A stretch of 64,000 nt of DNA, taken from Nocardioides sp. T2.26MG-1 (GTDB lineage Bacteria; Actinomycetota; Actinomycetes; Propionibacteriales; Nocardioidaceae). Under the pieces are notes generated by a model, which was not told where the DNA came from, made no database searches, and saw nothing but the letters and a program-made list of their open reading frames with translations. A program made the translations under genes and the position numbers. Shown here piece by piece: positions 8,540 to 15,029 of this stretch. Numbering within the stretch: position 1 is the first letter of the stretch; the number at the start of each line of letters is the position of its first letter. The stretch spans positions 248,001 through 312,000 of the forward strand of contig NZ_CATNLZ010000012.1 in the NCBI RefSeq assembly GCF_950101795.1, given 5' to 3'.

Positions 8540-8602
8540 TGTCGTTTGGTCACCAACCGCAGGAGATAGCGCCCAGAAGATGCCGTTGGTGACCAAACGA
8601 CA
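8540..8602. promoter_or_regulatory. paired TTGGTnACCAA dyads, candidate operator upstream of tadA
   Basis: An 18-bp perfect inverted repeat has arms at 8540-8557 and 8585-8602. Each arm contains an odd palindrome, TTGGT-C-ACCAA (8546-8556) or TTGGT-G-ACCAA (8586-8596). Their centres are 40 bp apart, about four helical turns. The pair lies 150-210 bp upstream of the tadA ATG. It is either a two-site operator for cooperative repressor binding or a large hairpin. Confidence 0.55.
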
Positions 8603-8627
8603 ACAGGTCACGCGGCGGCTGGCCGGA

Positions 8628-8675
8628 GGACGTCATACGGACGGAGCAAGCGGTTGCTCCAGCCGTATGACGTCC
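8628..8675. repeat. 48-nt near-perfect hairpin
   Basis: Outer arms of 13 bp (ggacgtcatacgg, 8628-8640, and its complement, 8663-8675) enclose an inner 7-bp stem (ggagcaa/ttgctcc) with only a 2x2 internal loop. The hairpin lies between the paired dyads and the terminator of the carboxylase operon. It could be a mobile miniature element, a processing site or a second terminator. Confidence 0.5.
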
Positions 8676-8690
8676 CGAAGGCAGCCTCGG

Positions 8691-8750
8691 ACAAGCGGGA
8701 GGACCCCCGGACAAGCGGGAGGACCCCCGGGCAAGCCGGGGGTCCTCCGC
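8691..8750. terminator. tandem 20-mers ending in a strong hairpin terminator
   Basis: The 20-base unit acaagcgggaggacccccgg occurs at 8691-8710 and again at 8711-8730. The second copy pairs with 8736-8750 (ccgggggtcctccgc) to form a ~15-bp GC stem with a short loop. It lies just past the 3' end of the biotin carrier gene (minus strand) and is the probable terminator of the four-gene carboxylase operon. Confidence 0.65.
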
Positions 8751-8770
8751 TTTCGACCGAGCCGAACCCC

Positions 8771-9139
8771 TCAGGACAGCTCGACGAGCAGTTGGCCGCC
8801 GGTGACGGCCTCTCCGGGCTTCACCAAGACCTGGCCGACGGTGCCGGCGGCAGGCGCGGTGATCTCGGTCTCCATCTTCATTGCCTCGAGCACCACCAGG
8901 ACGGCGCCGGCCTCGATGGCCTCGCCCTCCTCGACCAGGATCCGGGCGACGGTGCCGGCGAGCGGGGCGCGCACACCCTCGCCGTCCGACGCGCCACCGG
9001 CGGGCGCGCCGTTGCTGGCCGCCACGGGCGGCGCGAAGTTGCCACCGGCCATGAAGATGCCGAGCGTGGGCGGCTGCTCCTCCTCGACCTCGACCTCGAC
9101 CTCGTAGACCTGGCCGTTCACGGTCACCTTGAGCTGCAT
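8771..9139 (-). CDS. biotin carboxyl carrier subunit (transcarboxylase 1.3S-like)
   Basis: This biotinyl-lipoyl domain protein of 122 residues carries the carboxyl group between the two catalytic subunits encoded just upstream. The biotinylation site AMKM is at residues 86-89 (Lys88) in the usual E-A-M-K-M-E-T setting. An Ala/Gly/Pro linker precedes the domain and a beta-rich N-terminal strand ([18 protein letters not shown]) docks to the partners. The length and lysine position are almost the same as Propionibacterium 1.3S (123 residues, Lys89). The ATG at 9139 has an AAGGTGAGGA ribosome-binding site; an upstream start is possible but adds only a Gly/Glu-rich tail. It is the last gene of the operon. 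Confidence 0.9.
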   Translation of the reverse strand: MQLKVTVNGQVYEVEVEVEEEQPPTLGIFMAGGNFAPPVAASNGAPAGGASDGEGVRAPLAGTVARILVEEGEAIEAGAVLVVLEAMKMETEITAPAAGTVGQVLVKPGEAVTGGQLLVELS

Positions 9140-9167
9140 GTCCTCACCTTCACCTTCACCTGGCACT

Positions 9168-9431
9168 TCACCGGGCACCGTGGATGATCCGGTGACCCTG
9201 GACGGCCACGCGGCCCTGCTGAGCCCACGCCTGACCGGTCCGGTAGTGCACCTGCTTGACCTTGGCGCGATGGCCCAGGAACGACGCCACCGCGGCGGAG
9301 ATCGCGATCACGACCTCCTCGGGGATGTCCTGCTCTTGCCGCGCGCGTACGGCGGCGACCTCGGCCTCGAGGGCCGCCACCCGCTCGGTGAGCTCGCGGA
9401 CCGCCGCGAGCAGCTCCTGCTCGGTGCTCAC
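9168..9431 (-). CDS. small accessory subunit of the carboxyltransferase operon
   Basis: This 87-residue protein has an N-terminal amphipathic coiled coil ([26 protein letters not shown]), a short helix ([16 protein letters not shown]) and a basic C-terminus ([20 protein letters not shown]). Its GTG start overlaps the 12S-like stop by four bases (GTGA), and it lies directly before the biotin carrier. Small proteins in this position of decarboxylase and carboxylase operons act as assembly or gamma/epsilon-type subunits; that role here is inferred from position. There is no catalytic motif. Confidence 0.7.
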   Translation of the reverse strand: MSTEQELLAAVRELTERVAALEAEVAAVRARQEQDIPEEVVIAISAAVASFLGHRAKVKQVHYRTGQAWAQQGRVAVQGHRIIHGAR

Positions 9432-10996
9432 GTCGGGCCCAGCCCGTGCTTCTTGGCCGGCCGCACGTCCCGCTTGCTGGCCAGCATCTCCAGCGCCCGC
9501 GACAACTCGGCCCGCGTGCAGCACGGGTCGATGATGTCGTCGACCAGGCCACGGCCGGCGGCGACGTACGGCGTGGAGAACGTCGAGCGGTACTCCTCGA
9601 CCAGCTCAGCGCGCTTGGCCTCGGGGTCGTCGGCCTCGGCGATCTCGCGCCGGAAGACGATCTCGGCGGCACCCTCGGCGCCCATCACCGCGATCTCGGC
9701 GGTCGGCCAGGCGAACACCTTGTCGGCGCCCAGGTCCTTGGAGCACATCGCGACGTACGCGCCGCCGTAGGCCTTGCGCAGCACGACCGTGAGCTTCGGG
9801 ACCGTGGCCGCGGAGTAGGCGTAGAGCAGCTTCGCGCCGTGGCGGATGATGCCGCCGTGCTCCTGGGCGACGCCCGGCAGGAAGCCCGGCACGTCGACCA
9901 GCGTCACCAGCGGGATGTTGAACGCGTTGCAGAACCGCACGAACCAGGAGCCCTTGTCGGAGGCGTTGATGTCGAGCACGCCCGACATGACGCTCGGCTG
10001 GTTCGCGACGATGCCGACGGTCCGGCCGGTGATCCGGCCGAAGCCGATCACGATGTTCTGCGCGTAGCCGGCCTGCACCTCGAGGAAGTCGGAGCGGTCG
10101 ACGATGTGCGAGATGACCTCGCGGACGTCGTAGCCCTTCTTGTCCGAGACCGGCACGATCTTCGGCAGGTCGTTGTCGCGCTCGATCGTGTCGTCGGGGT
10201 CGACGATCGGCGGGTCCTCGGTGTTGTTCTGCGGCAGGAAGCTGAGCAGCTTCTTGGCGATCAGGATCGCCTGCTCGTCGTCGTCGGCCACGAAGTGCAC
10301 CACGCCGGAGCGCGCCATGTGGGCGTCAGCCCCGCCGAGCGCGTCGGAGGTCACCTGCTCACCGGTGACCTGGGCGATCACGTTCGGCCCGGTGATGAAC
10401 ATGTGAGCCTTGCGGGTCTGGATGATGAAGTCGGTCAGCGCCGGGGAGTACGCCGCGCCGCCGGCACACGGGCCGGCGATGATCGCGACCTGCGGGACGA
10501 CGCCGGACAGCAGCACGTTGTGGTAGAACACCCGGCCGTAGCCGGCAAGCGAGCCGATGCCCTCCTGGACCCGAGCCCCGCCGGAGTCGTTGATGAACAC
10601 AAACGGCGTGCCGGTCGTCAGGCTGGCCTTCATCATCGCGACGACCTTGTCGCTGTGGACCTCGCCCGCGGAGCCGCCGGCGACCGTGAAGTCCTGGCTG
10701 GCCACGTGGATCGGGCGGCCGAGCACGGCGCCCTCGCCGGTGACGACGCCGTCCGCGGGGTAGTCGACCTTGTCGAGACCGAAGTACGTCGACTGATGCC
10801 GGGCGAACATGCCCGTCTCCTGGAACGTCCCGGCGTCGAGCAGCGCGTCGATCCGCTCGCGGGCGGTCAGCTTGCCCGCGTCGTGCTGCTTCTGCAGCCG
10901 GGACTCACCGCCGCCCAGCTTGACCTTCGCGCGGCGCTCGTTGAGCTCGTCGATCCGATCGTCGATGGTGGCGTGGTGGTGCTTGTGCTTGCTCAC
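9428..10996 (-). CDS. carboxyltransferase subunit (methylmalonyl-CoA carboxyltransferase 12S-like)
   Basis: This 522-residue crotonase-fold carboxyltransferase has two tandem domains. The N-half carries the acyl-CoA/biotin oxyanion loops (NDSGGARVQEGIGSLAGYG and GPCAGGAAYSPALTDF); the C-half carries LVDVPGFLPGVAQEHGGIIRHGAKLLYAY and the AYGGAYVAM loop. Propionyl/methylmalonyl-CoA specificity is expected from the family. The start is GTG at 10996 with an AAGGGAT ribosome-binding site, and the product begins with a His-rich MSKHKHHH segment. Adjacent 5S-like and free biotin-carrier genes, with no biotin carboxylase gene here, favour a transcarboxylase moving CO2 between (methyl)malonyl-CoA and pyruvate/oxaloacetate. 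An acyl-CoA carboxylase beta chain is the alternative. Confidence 0.88.
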   Translation of the reverse strand: MSKHKHHHATIDDRIDELNERRAKVKLGGGESRLQKQHDAGKLTARERIDALLDAGTFQETGMFARHQSTYFGLDKVDYPADGVVTGEGAVLGRPIHVASQDFTVAGGSAGEVHSDKVVAMMKASLTTGTPFVFINDSGGARVQEGIGSLAGYGRVFYHNVLLSGVVPQVAIIAGPCAGGAAYSPALTDFIIQTRKAHMFITGPNVIAQVTGEQVTSDALGGADAHMARSGVVHFVADDDEQAILIAKKLLSFLPQNNTEDPPIVDPDDTIERDNDLPKIVPVSDKKGYDVREVISHIVDRSDFLEVQAGYAQNIVIGFGRITGRTVGIVANQPSVMSGVLDINASDKGSWFVRFCNAFNIPLVTLVDVPGFLPGVAQEHGGIIRHGAKLLYAYSAATVPKLTVVLRKAYGGAYVAMCSKDLGADKVFAWPTAEIAVMGAEGAAEIVFRREIAEADDPEAKRAELVEEYRSTFSTPYVAAGRGLVDDIIDPCCTRAELSRALEMLASKRDVRPAKKHGLGPT

Positions 10997-11006
10997 CGCA
11001 ATCCCT

Positions 11007-12563
11007 TCAGGCTCGCTCGACGGTCACGTCGTGTTTGTGGCCGTTCATCGAGACGGCGTAGTGGATGGGTCCCTTGACCGGCCCGGTGCCGGGGGAGGCC
11101 GCGGCGGCGAGCTTCTCGGCCGCCTGCTCCGCGGGGTCCTTGCCGACGTTCTTCGGGCCCTCGGGCCGCTCGAGGAAGAACTTCGGCGCGACGCCCGGGA
11201 ACATCGCGTAGGTCAGCACGTCCTCGTCGGTGCCGTCGGCGCCCTCGAGGGCGTTGGCCTCGTCGCAGAGCTTCTGCCACTCGGGCTCGAGCAGGTCGGC
11301 CGGCCGCACCGTGATCACGTCCTTCTTGGTCTGCTCCCGGGCGGCCTCGATGATCTCGGGGTCACGGGGGCCGATGGCCTCGCCGTAGTAGCCGAGCATC
11401 AGGTCGGCGAACTCGGCGGTGAGGACCTTGTAGGGGCCCATCAGCACGTTGAACACGGCCTGGGTGCCGACGATCTGGCTCGACGGCGTCACCAGCGGCG
11501 GGTAGCCGGCGGCCTTGCGGACCCGCGGCACCTCCTCGAGGACCTCCTTGAGGCGGTCGCCCGCGCCCTGCTGGCGCAGCTGCGACTCCATGTTCGAGAT
11601 CATGCCGCCGGGGATCTGGCTCTTGAAGATCTCGGTCTCCACGCCGGTGATCGCCGACATGAACTCGGTGTACTTCGGGCGGATCACCGCGAAGTGGTCC
11701 TTGATCTTGAGCAGCCGCTCGTCGTCGAGGCTGGTCTCGTACGGCGTGCCGTGCAGCATCTCGACCAGCGACTCGGTCGGGTTGTGGCCCGGGCCCATCG
11801 AGACCGAGGAGATCGCGGTGTCGACCACGTCGGCGCCGGCCTCGATCGCCTTCATCAGGCTGACCAGCGTCACGCCGGTGGTCGCGTGGCAGTGCACGTG
11901 GACGCGCACGTCCTGGCCGAGCGACTCCTTGATCGCCCCGACGATGTCGAAGGCCGGCTGGGGCCGCAACAGCGCCGCCATGTCCTTGAGGCAGAGCGAG
12001 TCGCAGCCCAGCTCCATCAGCTCGTTGGCCATGTCGACGTAGCCCTGCACGGTGTGCAGCGGGCTCTCGGTGTAGCAGATCGTGCCCTGGGCGTGCTTGC
12101 CCACGCGGCGGACGGCCTTGATGGCCTCGCGCACGTTGCGCACGTCGTTGAGGGCGTCGAAGGTCCGGTAGACGTCCATGCCGTTCTCGGCGGACTTCTC
12201 GACGAACTTGTTGACGACCGTGTCCTCGTAGTGGCGGTAGCCGAGGAGGTTCTGGCCGCGCAGCAGCATCTGCAGCCTGCTGTTGGGCATCAGCCGGCGG
12301 AAGGTGCGCAGCCGCTCCCACGGGTCCTCGTTGAGGAAGCGGATGCAGGCGTCGTACGTCGCCCCGCCCCAGCACTCGACGGACCAGTAGCCCGCCGCGT
12401 CGATGTCCGCGCACGCGTCGACCATGTCCTCGAGCGCCATGCGGGTCGCCATCAGGCTCTGATGGGCGTCGCGCAGGATCAGCTCGGTGACCCCGATCTC
12501 TCGTCGTGCCGAGGCCGCGGCGGTGGCGCCGACGCCCCCTGTCTCGGTGTCGCCGTTGGTCAT
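11007..12563 (-). CDS. pyruvate/oxaloacetate carboxyltransferase subunit (transcarboxylase 5S-like)
   Basis: This 518-residue TIM-barrel carboxyltransferase matches the Propionibacterium 5S subunit in length and motifs. The metal ligand Asp is at 32 in TELILRDAHQSL, the lysine expected to be carbamylated is at 193 in CLKDMAALL, and the two histidine ligands are at 224 and 226 in VHVHCHATTG. All sit at a constant +9 offset from the 5S ligands. The C-terminal third holds the conserved PuTC helical region (GMISNMESQLRQQG). It lacks its own biotin domain, so it needs the separate carrier encoded two genes on. It is the first gene of the operon; only a weak ribosome-binding site precedes the ATG. 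It catalyses the pyruvate/oxaloacetate half-reaction. Confidence 0.9.
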   Translation of the reverse strand: MTNGDTETGGVGATAAASARREIGVTELILRDAHQSLMATRMALEDMVDACADIDAAGYWSVECWGGATYDACIRFLNEDPWERLRTFRRLMPNSRLQMLLRGQNLLGYRHYEDTVVNKFVEKSAENGMDVYRTFDALNDVRNVREAIKAVRRVGKHAQGTICYTESPLHTVQGYVDMANELMELGCDSLCLKDMAALLRPQPAFDIVGAIKESLGQDVRVHVHCHATTGVTLVSLMKAIEAGADVVDTAISSVSMGPGHNPTESLVEMLHGTPYETSLDDERLLKIKDHFAVIRPKYTEFMSAITGVETEIFKSQIPGGMISNMESQLRQQGAGDRLKEVLEEVPRVRKAAGYPPLVTPSSQIVGTQAVFNVLMGPYKVLTAEFADLMLGYYGEAIGPRDPEIIEAAREQTKKDVITVRPADLLEPEWQKLCDEANALEGADGTDEDVLTYAMFPGVAPKFFLERPEGPKNVGKDPAEQAAEKLAAAASPGTGPVKGPIHYAVSMNGHKHDVTVERA

Positions 12564-12643
12564 GGCTTCACTGTCGCAGAACCGTGGGAGCGGTGCCCCG
12601 GGTCCTTGGTCCCTCGTCCCCGGGTCGTTGCTCGTCCGTCCCG

Positions 12644-12675
12644 GGACGTCCCGGGAACGGAGTCCCGGGACGTCC
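12644..12675. terminator. 13-bp GC hairpin downstream of the NlpC/P60 gene
   Basis: Perfect arms ggacgtcccggga (12644-12656) and tcccgggacgtcc (12663-12675) enclose a 6-base loop. The hairpin lies just past the stop of the minus-strand NlpC/P60 gene and before the transcarboxylase start. It probably separates the two units. Confidence 0.6.
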
Positions 12676-12711
12676 GGTCAGTCGTCGCGCAGGAGGTCGG
12701 TCAGCGGCGGG

Positions 12712-13233
12712 TCAGCGGAACCGCAGCGTGCCGGCGAACCAGTGGTCGGTCCACAGCCGCTCGGTGCGCACCCGGGTGCCGGAGTACGGCGAGTGCAGCA
12801 CCCAGCGGTGCCCGTGGATCAGGCCGGCGTACACCCCGACGTGGTAGACCCCGCCGCCGTTGGTGAAGAAGATCAGGTCGCCGCGGCGCATGGCGCTGCG
12901 CTTGATCCGCTTCGCGAAGTGCGCCTGGGCCGAGGACGTCCGCGGCAGGTGCTTGAACCCCGCCTTGCGGTAGCTGTAGAAGGTGAGCCCGGAGCAGTCG
13001 AACCGGTTGGGCCCGGCGGCTCCGGCGGCGTACGGGTCGCCCTTCTGGCGGACCGCGATGCGGACCGCCTCGCCGACCTTCTGGAGGGTGGCCCTCCGGG
13101 CGGCACGCTGCTGGGTCTCCTGGGCGGTGGCGCCGTGGGCCCGGTCGAGGCCGACCGGCGCCGTGGTGAGCAGCCCGATGGCGAGCGCGCCGCTGGCGAG
13201 GGCGCGCAGGATGAGTGTCGTGTGGCGGTACAT
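12712..13233 (-). CDS. secreted NlpC/P60 cell-wall hydrolase
   Basis: This 173-residue secreted protein has a signal peptide (basic MYRH, hydrophobic LRALASGALAIGLLTTAP) and one NlpC/P60 domain. The catalytic Cys80 lies in the FDCSGL motif, the His131 in VYHVGVY, and a third polar residue (His147) in LHSPYSG. Such enzymes cut peptide stems of peptidoglycan (D,L- or L,D-endopeptidases) outside the membrane. The ATG at 13233 has a GGAAGGAC ribosome-binding site. The upstream leader is a clear c-di-AMP riboswitch, so expression should fall when c-di-AMP is high, as for actinobacterial resuscitation and wall-lysis genes. Confidence 0.9.
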   Translation of the reverse strand: MYRHTTLILRALASGALAIGLLTTAPVGLDRAHGATAQETQQRAARRATLQKVGEAVRIAVRQKGDPYAAGAAGPNRFDCSGLTFYSYRKAGFKHLPRTSSAQAHFAKRIKRSAMRRGDLIFFTNGGGVYHVGVYAGLIHGHRWVLHSPYSGTRVRTERLWTDHWFAGTLRFR

Positions 13234-13241
13234 AGGTGTGG

Positions 13242-13396
13242 TGTCCTTCCCACGCCTGTGAGGTGAGCTGTCGGGTTCGGGCGTGGAAGGTGCCCGGCCA
13301 CCGGCTGGTGGCTTCACCCCGAGCGGTCCCTGGTTCTGGGACGGGACCGCGAAGGTGGGTCCCCCACTCCTGCCCCGGATGTTGTCGACCGGTCAC
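13242..13396 (-). promoter_or_regulatory. c-di-AMP riboswitch (ydaO-yuaA type)
   Basis: Read on the minus strand, the leader contains the conserved blocks of the actinobacterial ydaO motif in order. These are GGCAGGAG, GGGGGACCCACCTTC, GGGGTGAAGCC, and CCCGAACCCGACAGCT followed by ACCT and AGGCG. The AGGCG block ends about 20 bases before the ATG of the NlpC/P60 gene. The same architecture controls rpf and NlpC/P60 genes in Streptomyces and relatives, where it is an OFF switch bound by c-di-AMP. The 5' edge is approximate. Confidence 0.9.
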
Positions 13397-13554
13397 GGAC
13401 GGGCAGGACTCGGCGTACCCGCGACCGGTTGTGCATGGTGCAAACGGTCGAGGAGGCTAGCCAGACGACCCGCCCGATCACGACTCGACGACGGCCCGGA
13501 CGCGTGGCGCGGGTCACGCTCCCCGCGTGGATCCGGCGCCCGGTTGGACGAAGG

Positions 13555-14196
13555 TCACACCGCGACGCGGCCCTCGTCGAGCCGGACGACCCGGTCGGCG
13601 ACCTCCCACACGCGCCGGTCGTGGGTGGCGACGAGCACCGCCGTACCGCCTCGCGCGGCGGCCGCGAGCGCGGCGACCACCTGCTCGACGTGGTCGTCGT
13701 CCTGGTGCCCCGTCGGCTCGTCGAGCACCGCGAGCCGCGGGCCCAGGACGAGCGCGCGGGCCACGGCGGTGCGCTGCTGCTCGCCGAGCGAGGTCTCCAG
13801 CATCCCGCGCCGGGTGAACGACGAGAGGTCGAGCGCCTCGGCGAGCGCGGCGAACGCCGGGCCGGGGTCGGTGCCGGCGCGGTACGCCGGCAGGCAGACG
13901 TTGTCCTCGACCGTGAGCCCGGCCAGGAGGCCGTGCTGCTGGGGCACGACCGCGACCACCGCCCAGTCGGCGACCTCGGCGGCGGGGCGCCCGGCGACGG
14001 TGACCACGCCGCGCTCGGGGGTCTCGAGCCCGGCGGCGAGGTGGCAGAGCGTGGACTTGCCGGAGCCGGACGGGCCGGCGAGCGCCACGAGCTCCCCCGG
14101 CGCGACCACGAGCGACACGTCGTGCAGGACCTCCACGCGTCCGGTGCCGGCGCCGTAGCCGTGGCTGACCGAGAGCACCTCCAGCACGCTCGTCAT
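13555..14196 (-). CDS. ABC transporter ATP-binding protein (MacB/LolD-like)
   Basis: This 213-residue ATPase is the second of two nucleotide-binding subunits encoded with an FtsX-type permease. Walker A is GPSGSGKST (about 41-49), the signature region is a degenerate TSLGEQQRTAVARAL, Walker B is LAVLDEPT, and the switch His is in LVATHD. A Q-loop (VVPQQHGLLAGLTV) is present. The start overlaps the preceding ATPase stop by four bases (ATGA). With the sister ATPase it could form a heterodimeric motor; substrate unknown. Confidence 0.88.
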   Translation of the reverse strand: MTSVLEVLSVSHGYGAGTGRVEVLHDVSLVVAPGELVALAGPSGSGKSTLCHLAAGLETPERGVVTVAGRPAAEVADWAVVAVVPQQHGLLAGLTVEDNVCLPAYRAGTDPGPAFAALAEALDLSSFTRRGMLETSLGEQQRTAVARALVLGPRLAVLDEPTGHQDDDHVEQVVAALAAAARGGTAVLVATHDRRVWEVADRVVRLDEGRVAV

Positions 14197-15029
14197 CTCT
14201 CCTCCGGGCGCCGCAGCCGGACCTCGTCGCCCACGGTCTCGACGACCACCCGGCGCGAGGGGAACAGCTCGAGGACCGCCGGCGGGAGCTGCAGCCGGCC
14301 GGTGGAGTCGATGACCGCGGCCGCCGCGTTGGTGCCCGCGGTCTCGCTCGAGAGCACGCCGTGGCGCAGGTGCAGCAGCCGGTCGGCGCGGTGGGTGACC
14401 CGGTCGTCGTGGCTGCTGATCACCACGGCCGACCCGGCCGCCGCGGCGGCGAGCAGCGCGTCCATCACGAGGTCGGCGTTGGCGTGGTCGAGCTCGGCGG
14501 TGGGCTCGTCCGCCACCACCAGGGCCGGCGCCCCGACGAGGGCCAGCGAGACCGCCAGCCGCTGCTGCTCGCCGCCGGACAGCGCGTTCGGCAGGTGCTC
14601 GGCCCGGTCGGCGAGCCCGACGGCGGCGAGGGTGTCGTGCGGGTCCGCGGTCTCGCCGCCGCGCCAGGCCGCGACCTGGCGCAGCTGGTCGACGGCCCGC
14701 AGGTGCGGGAAGATCCCGAGCGCGGAGCGCTGGGGCACGAAGCCGATGCCGCGGCGCCGCAGCCCGCGCAGCTCGCGGGTGGACGCCTCGCCGACGTCAC
14801 GCCCGAGCACCTCGAGCCGGCCCGCGCTCGGGCGGTCGCGGGCGCCCAGGAGCGTCAGCAGGCTGCTCTTGCCGCTCCCCGACGGTCCGGCGACCACGGT
14901 GAGCGCACCGGGGTGCAGCTCGAGGCCGAGGCCGCGCAGCGCGTGGGTCTCCCCGGTCGCAGAGCGGAACACCTTGACCAGGTCCTCGCAGGCCACGGCC
15001 GCGACGCTCGTGGGCTCAGCCGCCGGCAC
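14193..15029 (-). CDS. ABC transporter ATP-binding protein with AbrB-like C-terminal extension
   Basis: The first ~225 of 278 residues are a MacB/LolD-type ATPase: Walker A GPSGSGKSS, Q-loop FVPQRSALGIFPHL, signature LSGGEQQRLA, Walker B LVVADEPT, switch His in VISSHDD. The last ~45 residues (from about 235) form a separate strand-turn-strand unit, AVIDSTGRLQLPPAVLE...RVVVE...DEVRLRRP. It closely resembles the swapped-hairpin fold of AbrB/MazE proteins. Such an extension is not usual for this ATPase family and could mediate dimerisation or DNA binding. The start overlaps the end of the permease gene by 14 bases. Role: energising the 911-residue exporter. Confidence 0.87.
   Translation of the reverse strand: MPAAEPTSVAAVACEDLVKVFRSATGETHALRGLGLELHPGALTVVAGPSGSGKSSLLTLLGARDRPSAGRLEVLGRDVGEASTRELRGLRRRGIGFVPQRSALGIFPHLRAVDQLRQVAAWRGGETADPHDTLAAVGLADRAEHLPNALSGGEQQRLAVSLALVGAPALVVADEPTAELDHANADLVMDALLAAAAAGSAVVISSHDDRVTHRADRLLHLRHGVLSSETAGTNAAAAVIDSTGRLQLPPAVLELFPSRRVVVETVGDEVRLRRPEER

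Noticed and set aside
8390..8611. A small minus-strand gene or N-terminal extension of tadA
   Set aside because: It runs through palindromic DNA and has no domain; the ATG at 8390 has a good ribosome-binding site.
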